Assembly: GCF_021654855.1 (NCBI RefSeq)
Contig: NZ_AP024202.1
Span: forward strand, 2,356,001-2,420,000
Length of the DNA: 64,000 bases
Direction: 5' to 3'
From: Thiomicrorhabdus immobilis
Lineage (GTDB): Bacteria > Pseudomonadota > Gammaproteobacteria > Thiomicrospirales > Thiomicrospiraceae
Shown here: in pieces, positions 1 to 9,336 of the stretch
How positions within the stretch are numbered: position 1 is the stretch's first letter
Layout: each line of letters begins with the position of its first letter
The notes under the pieces: generated by a model
Seen by the model: only the letters and a program-made list of their open reading frames with translations
What the model was told of the DNA's origin: nothing
Databases searched by the model: none
Program-made: the position numbers and the translations under genes

Positions 1-26
1 GCCCTTTTTGAAATTTTGGACTTCCT

Positions 27-830
27 GTGTTTAAGCATGCCGCTGACCGCCTTCCCGTTATTCTTATATTATTCATATCGTTAATCGATTTTATTTTATT
101 TTTCCAACTGCAGAACCTTTGGATCCTTGTCGCTTACTGGCTGTTGATGGTCATTCCGAAAGGTGTCATTTCGGCATGGAACCATCACCATCAACATAGT
201 CACGTTTTCAAACACTCCGCCCTAAATCGGATTTTAGAGTTCTTCTATGCGTTGCATACCGGCGTGACCACCAATTTATGGGTGCTGCATCATAATCTCG
301 GGCATCACCGAAACTTCATGGACCAAGAAAAAGATGAGAGTCGCTGGAAACGCAAAGACGGTAAAAAGATGGGAATGTTGGAATATACGATAAATGTCAC
401 TTTAAGCGCTTACCCAAGAGGGTATCAAGTCGGCAAACACTATCCAAAATTGCAACGCCAGTTTGTGGTGTTTAGCCTCATCACCTTGATGTTGCTCGGT
501 GTCTTGACTTATCTGAATCCGCTCAATGCTCTGTTTCTGTTCATTCTACCGATGATAGGCAGTCTAACTTACACCTCTTGGGCGACCTATGGCCACCACA
601 CCGGTTTAGAAAGTGATGACCAGTTCGCCAGCTCACACAACATTACCGATAAATGGTTTAACAGTTTGACAGGCAATCTAGGCTACCATACGGCACACCA
701 CTTCAAACAAGGTGTTCATTGGTCAAAACTGCCAGAACTCCATGAGCAGATTAAACACAAGATTCCCACAGAGTGTTTTAGACCCTCGTTTTTTGAGAAT
801 ATTGGACGTTATCTTCCAATCGGGAAATAA
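27..830 (+). CDS. membrane fatty-acid desaturase family protein
   Basis: Probable di-iron membrane desaturase or hydroxylase acting on acyl chains in the inner membrane. Three histidine clusters are visible: HHHQHSH near residues 53-59, HHNLGHH near 88-94 and HTAHH near 221-225, separated by hydrophobic segments (about 10-45 and 150-185). This is the PF00487-type arrangement, and 267 residues is short but acceptable. The frame is closed by a TGA at 9-11, so the GTG at 27 is the only reasonable start; its ribosome site is weak. It converges on the pilus locus. The exact substrate cannot be told; an alkane or carotenoid hydroxylase relative is possible. Confidence 0.8.
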   Translation: MFKHAADRLPVILILFISLIDFILFFQLQNLWILVAYWLLMVIPKGVISAWNHHHQHSHVFKHSALNRILEFFYALHTGVTTNLWVLHHNLGHHRNFMDQEKDESRWKRKDGKKMGMLEYTINVTLSAYPRGYQVGKHYPKLQRQFVVFSLITLMLLGVLTYLNPLNALFLFILPMIGSLTYTSWATYGHHTGLESDDQFASSHNITDKWFNSLTGNLGYHTAHHFKQGVHWSKLPELHEQIKHKIPTECFRPSFFENIGRYLPIGK

Positions 831-865
831 CCTAGAAAAATCATAGAGTTCAAAAAGTAAAACCC

Positions 866-877
866 ACCAGGCCTGGT
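866..877. repeat. ACCAGGCCTGGT palindrome (copy 1)
   Basis: Exact 12-bp perfect palindrome in the short gap between the convergent desaturase and pilin genes. It is one of six exact copies in the window. There is no U-tract, so it is not an obvious terminator by itself. Confidence 0.8.
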
Positions 878-936
878 AACTTAATGAAGAATTTGGATAA
901 ATATTCAGATTTTAGAGCGTCTCATACAAGATTAAA

Positions 937-1653
937 TCAATTATTCATCATGAAATAAGCCGTGACAACGGCGACTTGTGATTCATCTTGATTGGTATTG
1001 GACGTTGTACCGTATGCTCTACGATTGTCTATAGACCAATCAGTTGATGCTGTCCCGGTATTGCTTGCAAGAGTACTTTCTCTAAACAATCCAAAACGGG
1101 CATCGACTTTACCGTCTACCTGCGAGTCTAAAAAGCGGGCTAAATCCGGGGTCAATGATTTAAGCACCATTACATTTCGTTTTCTCACAACATAACCCGA
1201 TGTGGCACCAGGTAAGCTCCAGTTAACATTTTGAAAACAAACGGTTGTCTCTTGAGGGTTTCCATTGCTATCTAAATAGACAAACTTATCCTCATTTCCT
1301 TCTGAACGTCCTGCTGGCATTCGAATACCCGCTGCATCCATGAAGCCCTGTAAACTCGTGGTACAGATTTCACCAGGTGTGGCATTAGCACCATCAACCT
1401 TTAACGTTGGCGCACTTGCCGAATCGCCAATCACAATACCCGTTTTATTGAAGTAATTTTGGTATGCTTGACTCCAAGACTGCATGAAGTTAGAGCTTAT
1501 TTGCTGATAAACCGCATTTCGCTGTAAATCTGAACCAATCGAAACCGCACCGACAATCAAACCAATCACCACCAGAACCACAGACATCTCTACCAATGTA
1601 AAACCTAATTGTTTCACTTGGCTTGCAATGTTTCTATTTTTAAATGATTTCAT
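937..1653 (-). CDS. type IV prepilin-like protein, MshA-related paralogue
   Basis: Prepilin with a class III-type N-terminal signal: basic leader ending in G, then FTLVEMSVVLVVIG with Glu at +5, for cleavage and methylation by a prepilin peptidase. The body (238 aa) is clearly paralogous to the two pilins at 17881 and 18743. All three share LQR after the helix, a GD(S) motif, GR(S/A)EG-ED, YLD(S/T)NGNP, VCFQ and LTPDLAR-LD. It is the last gene of the locus, far from its paralogues at the promoter end. It is probably a minor or alternative pilin subunit. The start fits a GA-rich ribosome site. Confidence 0.8.
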   Translation of the reverse strand: MKSFKNRNIASQVKQLGFTLVEMSVVLVVIGLIVGAVSIGSDLQRNAVYQQISSNFMQSWSQAYQNYFNKTGIVIGDSASAPTLKVDGANATPGEICTTSLQGFMDAAGIRMPAGRSEGNEDKFVYLDSNGNPQETTVCFQNVNWSLPGATSGYVVRKRNVMVLKSLTPDLARFLDSQVDGKVDARFGLFRESTLASNTGTASTDWSIDNRRAYGTTSNTNQDESQVAVVTAYFMMNN

Positions 1654-1676
1654 TAGGATTTCTCTTCATTTTTTGA

Positions 1677-2915
1677 TTATTGTTGATAAACGCCTTTTGC
1701 GTCAGCTTGTACTGCATTACTGTAAATAGAAGCATTCAACGTATTTATTTCAGTTAGTTTTGCACTGACTTGATTCACAAGATCATCAGCACCAATTTTA
1801 TTTGCAGCAGCCATACCTGTAACAATACTTGCCGTAACAACACTCGCCGCAGCGGCGGCCACCGCTGCGACAGATAGCGCGGCTGTCGGTGCAGCTGCAC
1901 CTGCTGTATTAATAGATTCAGAGGTTGCAATCGGAATCGTTGCTGCTGCTGCTGCTGTACCACTAGCACCGCTTAATATTGCCGCAGCAGCTGCGGCAAT
2001 ATCCGCAGAAGCGACATCTGCAGCTAATTCAGCCTGAACCTTATAATCCGCTAACGCTTGATTCATTATTGCTGAAGCGGTGGCTACATTAGGATGACCA
2101 TGTCCAACCGCCGATGTTACTGAAACACAACCTAAATCATCCCATAACTGACTAAAAGACTTAACATAAACTCTATCGTCATTATTTAAAGATGCAATAT
2201 CAGTCGGTTGGTTAAATTGTAGATCTGTTGCTGTAACAGTATTAGATCCATCAAACAAACCATTCAAATTATCTGCATCTTGTAATCCCAAATCATGGAT
2301 AAGATAGGCAACATGCTTAAAATTAGCCCCTGTTCCAGTATGTAACTTAGTTGTATCATTACTTGTTTTCGTTCCATTTAGCAGAGCATGACACATATCT
2401 AGTCCATTTGGATTACCAACATTCAATATGGTTTTTTGTGCTACTGGTCTGATATTGACGGAGTTATCATCTGTAGCTATAAATGCCTCATATCGATCTT
2501 TTAATTCTGTAAGCGCTATGTCAGATGACCCGGTTAATGATTTATCAAACACGGCGTAACGTAATGCAATTCCTGCCTGGTTTCTAATTGGCGTCGCTAA
2601 ACCTAATGTACGATAAGGCAACTCTCCTTTTTCTAAAGTACAGTTTTCAACACCTGTCATATTACTAGCTGGGCAAGGTAAACGCCCTGTAGCAAAGACA
2701 AAACCTAGAATGGTTTGTTCCAAGCGTTCTGATTGATTTAGAGATACTTGTTTGGCTGAGCTATCAGATATCTTAGGATAGAGTTCAGCTATAATCGTCA
2801 CAACAAAACCAATAATCATGACTGCAACAGAAAGTTCAATTAAGCTATAACCCGTTTGTGTTGCTACACCCAATTTATCCATTGATTTTGATTGCATAAA
2901 CATGATTAAAACCAT
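1677..2915 (-). CDS. minor prepilin with RLPC module and Ala-rich C-terminal half
   Basis: Prepilin-like N-terminus (TGYSLIELSVAVMIIGFVV, Glu at +5) preceded by a long leader; ATG alternatives at 2903 and 2897 are possible starts. After the helix comes GRLPCPASN...ENC and LPYRTLGL, a module shared with three other pilins here. From roughly residue 290 the protein is extremely Ala-rich and hydrophobic, which is uncommon for an extracellular pilin. It overlaps the upstream gene by 10 bp, implying translational coupling. Likely a minor or adhesive subunit of the MSHA-like fibre; the function of the tail is unknown. Confidence 0.75.
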   Translation of the reverse strand: MVLIMFMQSKSMDKLGVATQTGYSLIELSVAVMIIGFVVTIIAELYPKISDSSAKQVSLNQSERLEQTILGFVFATGRLPCPASNMTGVENCTLEKGELPYRTLGLATPIRNQAGIALRYAVFDKSLTGSSDIALTELKDRYEAFIATDDNSVNIRPVAQKTILNVGNPNGLDMCHALLNGTKTSNDTTKLHTGTGANFKHVAYLIHDLGLQDADNLNGLFDGSNTVTATDLQFNQPTDIASLNNDDRVYVKSFSQLWDDLGCVSVTSAVGHGHPNVATASAIMNQALADYKVQAELAADVASADIAAAAAAILSGASGTAAAAATIPIATSESINTAGAAAPTAALSVAAVAAAAASVVTASIVTGMAAANKIGADDLVNQVSAKLTEINTLNASIYSNAVQADAKGVYQQ

Positions 2916-4081
2916 CCTTTAGCATCAATCGCTTTGGCTTTAGCCAATTTTGCTGCATACAAAGCGTCAATATCTACTTTTTGAGCATCCGCTTCCGTTT
3001 TTTGTGCCGCTGCCACATCTCTTGCATCTTTGGCATCAGACAATCCATTTGCCGCATCAATCAATCCTTTTGCGGTTAAAGCACCCGCCGCAACGGCAGG
3101 AATAGCAATGGCTGCCACAGCAACACCAAAACTTTCTGCTCCTGCGGCTATGGCAATAACTGTCTGCGCTGCATATATAGCAGCATCAGCTGTCGCTAAA
3201 GCCATATTAAATTCGGCCTGGTCTACATTTCCTTCGTGTACATCAAGAGCCAGGGCCCTAAAACTCACGTTATAATCATTAATTCGGGTAATGTCATACA
3301 TAGCAAAACTGGTTCTAGCCGAACCATTAGCACGCCCAATCAAAGCGGCACACTTTAACTCACCTGCTAACTCGCTAAAGCCTTTGCTTCTAACCGTATC
3401 ATCATAATTCGCATCAATCACTTTATCAGGCAATTCAAAACCTATATTTCCTATTTGATTGATACCATCAAAAACTGTTCCAGCCTCGTTGGCATTTAAA
3501 CTCCCTGGCGAGGCCAGAATATATGCTTGGTTGATAGGGCTTGAGCTTGAGCCAACATAAGAAAAAGTATTACTATTCGCGACTTTTATAGCTGTTTTTA
3601 ACGCCCAACAAAAATCTAATCCATTTGAAATCGTACTACTCTCAGAATTTGGTAATAAAGGACGATAACGATCTTTAAGACTTGCTAAATCCGCATCTAA
3701 ATTTGCTGTACCATTGGCATTACGATAAACACTGTATGCAATCTTTTGACCAAAGATATTCATTACTGGAGAAGATAGTTTTAGCGTACGATAAGGCAGT
3801 GTTCCTGAGTGCACGGTAGAAGTACAATTTTCATTACCATCATTATCAGAATCTGGACAAGGTAGACGATTTTGTGCAATTAAAAACCCCTTAATTGCAC
3901 CTTCAGCATCGTCTAAAACCTGTTTGTCATTTTCTGAAGTAAACACTTGCTGTAATACAGGAGTTATAGCTGGAATAGCTAAAGACAGCACTCCAATAAT
4001 TACCAATACTATCGACAATTCTATTAAGCTAAATCCATGATTATTATGATGCCCTAACTTTCGAACTCGAGTATTCTTCAT
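2906..4081 (-). CDS. minor prepilin with RLPC / Asp-loop module
   Basis: 391-aa prepilin: basic leader, HGFSLIELSIVLVIIGVLS with Glu at +5, then NRLPCPDSDNDGNENC, an Asp/Asn-rich loop that looks like a calcium-binding turn, and GTLPYRTLKL. The C-terminal third carries an Ala/Gly-rich hydrophobic stretch followed by an Ala/Lys/Asp coiled-coil-like tail. It starts within the last bases of the 746-aa gene upstream (4-bp overlap). Probably a minor pilin of the same fibre. I do not recognise a named orthologue beyond MshO/MshQ-like accessory pilins in this position. Confidence 0.75.
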   Translation of the reverse strand: MKNTRVRKLGHHNNHGFSLIELSIVLVIIGVLSLAIPAITPVLQQVFTSENDKQVLDDAEGAIKGFLIAQNRLPCPDSDNDGNENCTSTVHSGTLPYRTLKLSSPVMNIFGQKIAYSVYRNANGTANLDADLASLKDRYRPLLPNSESSTISNGLDFCWALKTAIKVANSNTFSYVGSSSSPINQAYILASPGSLNANEAGTVFDGINQIGNIGFELPDKVIDANYDDTVRSKGFSELAGELKCAALIGRANGSARTSFAMYDITRINDYNVSFRALALDVHEGNVDQAEFNMALATADAAIYAAQTVIAIAAGAESFGVAVAAIAIPAVAAGALTAKGLIDAANGLSDAKDARDVAAAQKTEADAQKVDIDALYAAKLAKAKAIDAKGWF

Positions 4082-6318
4082 CGTAATACCCCATGTCTAT
4101 CAGCATCTTTTAGAATGTTTTCACCGCCTTGTAAAAGAGTGATTCCTGAACTTGTTCCTGTAGATGGAGTGGTTGAACAAACAAGAGTTGTCCCATCCCA
4201 ATAATTACCATCTTGCATACACTGCATACTGTCAATATTATTTTGTAAATCCGTTAAGTTACTTTCTTTTTCAGTTGCGTAATTATCAGCGCTATCTGCC
4301 AACGATTGTTTAATCAAAATCGCATCTATATATGATCCCGATATTACTGTAAAAGTATCATTTTCATCCGCCGGAACAAACGCATGGTAATCAATAACAT
4401 TCCCAGCTGCTGACAGCAAGTCTGGAGTGAAATCACAACCTGGATAATCTTCGCAACGAACCGTTGTTGCTGCAGAAACCAAGTTTCCATCAGTATCTTT
4501 AACCTCAGGAATATACACAGGATGATCTAAAGCAGCTTGATATGCCGCACTGTATGCATTATTAGTTGCTGTTTTGGCAGCTTGGTAAAGCAAATTTGCA
4601 TCATCTGCAGTCGTTTGAGCTGTAGCATAATCCTGACAAGCCGTTGACGACTGATCAGGAGTTCCTCCTGCCGGACAAGAGGGAGGTGGGTCATCTGGAG
4701 CCAATCCATCAAAGGCAGATTGAGGAATAACGCATGATGTATTATTACAATCCTCTTCTAAACCCGCTGCTATAGCGGCCTTGTCTCGATAGTCTTGCAA
4801 TTTTGCATATTCATCATTAACCGCTGTTTTAAAAGCGTTAGACTTGGTTTCTAAGTTATTGACAGCGTCGGTATAATCCTGCTCTGTAGCATAGGTGTTA
4901 GGCAAAGCTCCACCATTTCTAGCACTTACCACACTTGCTTCATAATACATATCGGTAAAACGTTGATTAGCTGTATTTAAAGCCGTTGATGCCGCGCTCA
5001 GTTTGGTATTTGCATCACTCCTTGCGGCAGACGCTTCATTGATTGCTACCGTTTTTTCTGCATTCAAAGCCGTTATGGTTGCGGAATAGTCAGGATTAGA
5101 CGTGGTACTTACAACATCATCAGGTACAGCCGCATTGGCTCTAACAGCAATATCAATATATAGACCCGTTGCCACCGCTTGAGAAATACCTGCTGCAGCC
5201 CCGGCACCAACCGCTACACCAGCAAGACCAACCCCAATACCAGCCGCTACAACACTTGCCGTATAAACAGGAATGAATGCACAACCAACTAACACAACAC
5301 AGGACGCAACAGCACCAGATAACAAGCCAGAAGCCACCCCTAAAGTTGCACTTGCATTAGCCAAATCAACTGCCGCTAAAACCACACTATAGGCAATAAC
5401 CGCGACATTAATACCTGCCATAATGGCGCCTTCAACCGCTGCATCAGCCATATCTTCAGCCTGGTCTTTGACTTCTTTCTCCATTAAGACAGAGTTGGCA
5501 ACCATATTAAGAGACTGCATCACAACATCACACTGCAATTTTTCTTGTAGCTCTGAAAAAGATCGGTTAATGACGTAATCATCATAAACACTAGATAAGA
5601 ATGTGCCAGAGCTGTTGAAGGCCGTTGTGGAGCTCGCATTTAGACCATCGTTTAAATCGCCATCATTATCACCATCATATCGCCCACCCATTGAAAGAGC
5701 ATAAGCTACATTTTTTTGTGAACCAGAAGGCGTTTGTACATATAAACGTGTGTTCGAAAATGCGCTTGTTTCCGCAGCTTTTAAAGCTTGACAAAAATCT
5801 AAGCTATTCTGATTGGCGGCATCGGTAAAATTGAATGAGTACCCTCCCGCCATCGTTGGCTGATAACGGTTTTTAAGTGTTGCTAAGTCTGCATCATTTG
5901 ATAGCAAGCTTATAGCATTGGCATCAGAGGTTGCCACACGATCAATACCACCGTTCTTAACCGCAGTATTATTAGCGTTACGATAAACACCGTATTTGAT
6001 TGGAGCATCGCCAGCACTAAATCCTGCGCTTGTCATCCCTAATGTTAAATAAGGCAAAGCACCTTTAACGCTGTTTGCAGAGCAATCTTCAACACCATCA
6101 CCAGTCGTATCTACACAAGGCAATCGACCATTTATGGTAATAAAATCTTGCAGTAATTTATCTGCTTTTTTTAGGGCAAGTTCATTACTTTTGGTTGGAG
6201 TTTGCGGAGCAAGAGGTTTAAGCATATAACTGGCTAAACCACCAATTATCATCAACAAAATAGCGACGTGCAATAACCCAAAACCTGTTTGTTTCTTTAT
6301 GGCTGCTAATCGCTTCAT
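4078..6318 (-). CDS. giant minor prepilin lacking Glu+5, possible tip subunit
   Basis: 746 aa, very long for this family. The N-terminus has a basic leader and GFGLLHVAILLMIIGG, so position +5 is His rather than Glu. Loss of Glu+5 is typical of GspK-like tip pseudopilins. The shared module follows: GRLPCVDTTGDGVEDC and LPYLTLGM. Residues about 285-400 form a long Ala/Gly/Val-rich hydrophobic region, then an Ala/Asn/Asp-rich coiled-coil-like stretch and a Cys-containing C-terminal domain. It sits directly downstream of mshG. I infer a tip or adhesin role by analogy with GspK; nothing in the body identifies a ligand. Confidence 0.72.
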   Translation of the reverse strand: MKRLAAIKKQTGFGLLHVAILLMIIGGLASYMLKPLAPQTPTKSNELALKKADKLLQDFITINGRLPCVDTTGDGVEDCSANSVKGALPYLTLGMTSAGFSAGDAPIKYGVYRNANNTAVKNGGIDRVATSDANAISLLSNDADLATLKNRYQPTMAGGYSFNFTDAANQNSLDFCQALKAAETSAFSNTRLYVQTPSGSQKNVAYALSMGGRYDGDNDGDLNDGLNASSTTAFNSSGTFLSSVYDDYVINRSFSELQEKLQCDVVMQSLNMVANSVLMEKEVKDQAEDMADAAVEGAIMAGINVAVIAYSVVLAAVDLANASATLGVASGLLSGAVASCVVLVGCAFIPVYTASVVAAGIGVGLAGVAVGAGAAAGISQAVATGLYIDIAVRANAAVPDDVVSTTSNPDYSATITALNAEKTVAINEASAARSDANTKLSAASTALNTANQRFTDMYYEASVVSARNGGALPNTYATEQDYTDAVNNLETKSNAFKTAVNDEYAKLQDYRDKAAIAAGLEEDCNNTSCVIPQSAFDGLAPDDPPPSCPAGGTPDQSSTACQDYATAQTTADDANLLYQAAKTATNNAYSAAYQAALDHPVYIPEVKDTDGNLVSAATTVRCEDYPGCDFTPDLLSAAGNVIDYHAFVPADENDTFTVISGSYIDAILIKQSLADSADNYATEKESNLTDLQNNIDSMQCMQDGNYWDGTTLVCSTTPSTGTSSGITLLQGGENILKDADRHGVLR

Positions 6319-6340
6319 CTCACTACCCTCTCAACCATCT

Positions 6341-7579
6341 TTACCCATGTACCTGGCTAACTAATTGATAAATTGGCAAGAACAGAGCAACGATAAGAAG
6401 TAGGAACAAGCCACCTGCAACCAGCATCACAACGGGTTTAATGATTTCACTGATTGACGCTACGATATGGTCAAATCGTTGACGATATTCTTCGGCGAGA
6501 TAACCTAACTGTTCATCAACACGCCCAGTTTCTTCTCCTACGCTAATCATTCTGACCACAAATCTTGGATACATCTTTATCTGACGCATTTCAGAACTCA
6601 ATGAGTTACCGCGGATAACTCCTTCACGCATGGTTTGTATGCTCTTACGATAAACTTCGTTTTCAGTAGAGCGCTCTAAAATATCTAAGCTTTCTACCAT
6701 ACTTAGACCCGAGGAAATCAACAGACTTAAATACTCTGTGATAAACGCTAGGGCAGACGAGTTGACCAGTACTCTACTCACGGGTAACGCCATTAATAAT
6801 CGATGGAACTGGTAACGCACTCGATAACTATGACGAATAGAGTAGACCGTAACGAAGAGTAGCAGGACTAAAATAACAAACGTCAGTAATAAATTTTGGC
6901 CAATATTCTCAGACATCGTCAAAACCATTTTAGTCACCGCTGGCAGTTCTACTCTCATCTGTTTAAACAGGTCACTAATACTCGGGATGACATAACTAAT
7001 CCAAAATACGGCGGATGCTAAAATCGTGAAGAATACAAAAGTCGGGTAGATCATGGCTCGCTTGCTATCTCGAACAATTTTATCCACTCGTTTAAGGTGC
7101 TCTGCGGCATCCATCAATGTTCGATCTAAATTACCTGAACTCTCACCAATTCGGATTAAATGTATGACCGTTTGAGGCACAATATCGGAGTGACGTTCAA
7201 CCCCTTCACTAAATGACGCGCCTGTTTTCAAACTCTCTAAAATATCTTTTGATACTCTTTGCACAGGAAGCGATGAATCGTCCGAAGCCATATCTTCAAT
7301 GGCGGTAAACATAGGGATACCACTTCTCAACATCACTGCGATATTTCTAAAGAAATCGGCCACTTCTTCACGTTTTAGTTGTGGTCTGAAAATACGCATA
7401 ATGAAGTCATACGGCCAATTCAACCAAGACGGAAGCATGATTAATTTAACAATAACCGCATCACCCCAACGCTGCTCTAAATAAAACTGCGCTGATGTTT
7501 CATTAGTAAAAGCCAGTTTCTCAACGCCAGTGGCTATCTGCCCTGTGTCTAACAATCTTTGGAAGTAAAAATATCTCAT
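6341..7579 (-). CDS. mshG: pilus inner-membrane platform protein, MshG/PilC/GspF family
   Basis: Polytopic platform protein that couples the cytoplasmic ATPase to pilin assembly. It has the twin T2SF domains: EEVADFFRNIAVMLRSGIPM near residue 72 and FITEYLSLLISSGLSMVESL near 275, each followed by G(E)ESGNL / GEETGRVDEQL motifs. Membrane segments lie near 175-200, 225-250 and close to the C-terminus. At 412 aa it is the usual length. Its first codons overlap the end of mshE by 4 bp, the standard E-G gene order of msh loci. Confidence 0.88.
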   Translation of the reverse strand: MRYFYFQRLLDTGQIATGVEKLAFTNETSAQFYLEQRWGDAVIVKLIMLPSWLNWPYDFIMRIFRPQLKREEVADFFRNIAVMLRSGIPMFTAIEDMASDDSSLPVQRVSKDILESLKTGASFSEGVERHSDIVPQTVIHLIRIGESSGNLDRTLMDAAEHLKRVDKIVRDSKRAMIYPTFVFFTILASAVFWISYVIPSISDLFKQMRVELPAVTKMVLTMSENIGQNLLLTFVILVLLLFVTVYSIRHSYRVRYQFHRLLMALPVSRVLVNSSALAFITEYLSLLISSGLSMVESLDILERSTENEVYRKSIQTMREGVIRGNSLSSEMRQIKMYPRFVVRMISVGEETGRVDEQLGYLAEEYRQRFDHIVASISEIIKPVVMLVAGGLFLLLIVALFLPIYQLVSQVHG

Positions 7580-9258
7580 GGCGCAATTCGCTCTAAGCTA
7601 TTCCCTAATAAACGGGTCACCTCTTCCAAAGTGGTATTACCCTGTAAAACCTGTTGAAGAGCCATTGTTTCAATGGTTTTAAAGTTAGAAGACTCTAACT
7701 TTCTCATTAACTCGGTGCGACTGGCATTTGAAGCGATCATCTCTTGCAATTCAGCATCAACATATAAGATTTCATAAAGAGGAATACGGCCAAAATACCC
7801 TGTGCCTTTACAGTGTGAACAGCCCTCTCCGCTATAGAGCGTAATTTCTTTAGACTCTTGCGGAAAATAGATTAACTCTTCGTCGCTGGGTTGGTATGTC
7901 GTCTTGCAATGTGAACATATTTGACGGGCCAAACGTTGATTGACAACACCGACTAATGAATCTGCAATCATTTGCACAGGGACATCTAGCGCCTGTAAAC
8001 GAGAAATCACCCCCAATACACTATTGACGTGCAATGTGGATAAAACTAAGTGTCCTGTTTCAGCTGCAGTGATGGCAGCGTGTGCTGTTTCAGCGTCACG
8101 AATCTCACCAACCAACATAACATCAGGGTCATGTCTTAAAAATTGGCGTATGGCGTGTGAAAAATCATAACCCGCTTTTCGGTTAACCTGTGTTTGACAG
8201 ATAGTCGGTAACTTATACTCAATAGGATCTTCCACTGTGAGGATATTTTTACCAACCATACCTTTAGATCGTAGGCCTGCATGTAATGTCGTACTTTTAC
8301 CCGACCCCGTCGGTCCAGTCATTAGCAAGATGCCATGCGGGTGAACAAACATATTATTCAAAGTAGCTAAATCTTCTTCAAAGAAACCAAGTTCATTTAA
8401 CCCTTTAACGTGCATTCCACTTGGTAACAGACGCATCACGATGTTTTCACCGTATTCAGAGATTAACGAGGAAACACGTATATCAAAAGGCATGGAAAGA
8501 ATATTGGTTGAGAAACTTCCATCTTGAGGGCGTAATTGATCAGAAATATCCATATCAGCATGACGTTTTATGGCAGCGACTAAACGTTTTAAAGTTGTAG
8601 GAATTGCAAAAACAGGCTGTAGAACACCATCTACACGGAATGAAATATGAATACTTTTTGGCTCGGGTTGGATATGAATGTCCGTGGCACGTTGAAGCAC
8701 CGCAAGATGTAACAGATAATGAATTAAGTTATCTGGAGAAAGAACTTGATCTTTATCTTTATCAATTTTTGAAACTTCTTTCAAGAAAAGCTTGTCTACT
8801 GGATTATCAATAAAGAAATAATTATGACGAATTGCTTGAAGGACTTTACTGAACTCACCCTGTTTGACTTTGCAATTCATCCCTGCGCGCTGAGTAACCG
8901 CCTGTTTCACATCATGGATATTGGCATTACCAATTACAACAACAAGTTCATTACCCTCTCTAAACAAGGGTAAGAAACCTCTATTTAAGCAGTACTCTTG
9001 GTTAAACATCCGAAGAATATCAGCATTAGGCTTAGAAACTGTATCAACATCGACAAACTCAATACCTGTTTGCGTTGCTAAATGTTTGGCTAAATCATAC
9101 TCAGAAACAATTCCTAACCTTACCAGCAACTCACCTAAGCGTTCACCTGTAACGGCTTGCTTTTGTAAAGCGAACTCCATCTGATTCTGATTCATTAACT
9201 CCGCATTGAGTAATGATTCACCTAATCGAACAACTTGTGTATTCATCTCTTCTGACAT
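7576..9258 (-). CDS. mshE: pilus assembly ATPase MshE (GspE/PilB family)
   Basis: Cytoplasmic hexameric ATPase driving pilus extension. An N-terminal MshEN/T2SSE-N-type region (GERLGELLVRLGIVSEYDLAKHL) is followed by a P-loop GPTGSGKST, an Asp box, Walker B DPDVMLVGEIRD, a His box (STLHVN) and a zinc tetracysteine with CSHCK and CSHCKGTGYFGR. MshEN domains in this family can bind c-di-GMP; whether this one does is not shown. I prefer the ATG at 9258 (about 560 aa). The frame stays open to a TTG at 9327, but that gives an atypical hydrophobic N-terminus. Confidence 0.88.
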   Translation of the reverse strand: MSEEMNTQVVRLGESLLNAELMNQNQMEFALQKQAVTGERLGELLVRLGIVSEYDLAKHLATQTGIEFVDVDTVSKPNADILRMFNQEYCLNRGFLPLFREGNELVVVIGNANIHDVKQAVTQRAGMNCKVKQGEFSKVLQAIRHNYFFIDNPVDKLFLKEVSKIDKDKDQVLSPDNLIHYLLHLAVLQRATDIHIQPEPKSIHISFRVDGVLQPVFAIPTTLKRLVAAIKRHADMDISDQLRPQDGSFSTNILSMPFDIRVSSLISEYGENIVMRLLPSGMHVKGLNELGFFEEDLATLNNMFVHPHGILLMTGPTGSGKSTTLHAGLRSKGMVGKNILTVEDPIEYKLPTICQTQVNRKAGYDFSHAIRQFLRHDPDVMLVGEIRDAETAHAAITAAETGHLVLSTLHVNSVLGVISRLQALDVPVQMIADSLVGVVNQRLARQICSHCKTTYQPSDEELIYFPQESKEITLYSGEGCSHCKGTGYFGRIPLYEILYVDAELQEMIASNASRTELMRKLESSNFKTIETMALQQVLQGNTTLEEVTRLLGNSLERIAP

Positions 9259-9336
9259 AGTGACCAGCTTTATTTTTTGTTTAGCAATAACGTCTACAAT
9301 CCACACAACTTGAATTGCGCCAACCAAGAAAAACAG

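Noticed and set aside
1775-1969. Minus-strand frame with a polyglutamine run
   Set aside because: It is an alternate frame of the Ala-rich end of the pilin at 1677; GCA repeats read as CAG give Gln.
7576-9327. MshE start at the TTG of 9327
   Set aside because: It would add a hydrophobic stretch not seen in this cytoplasmic ATPase family; the ATG at 9258 is preferred.
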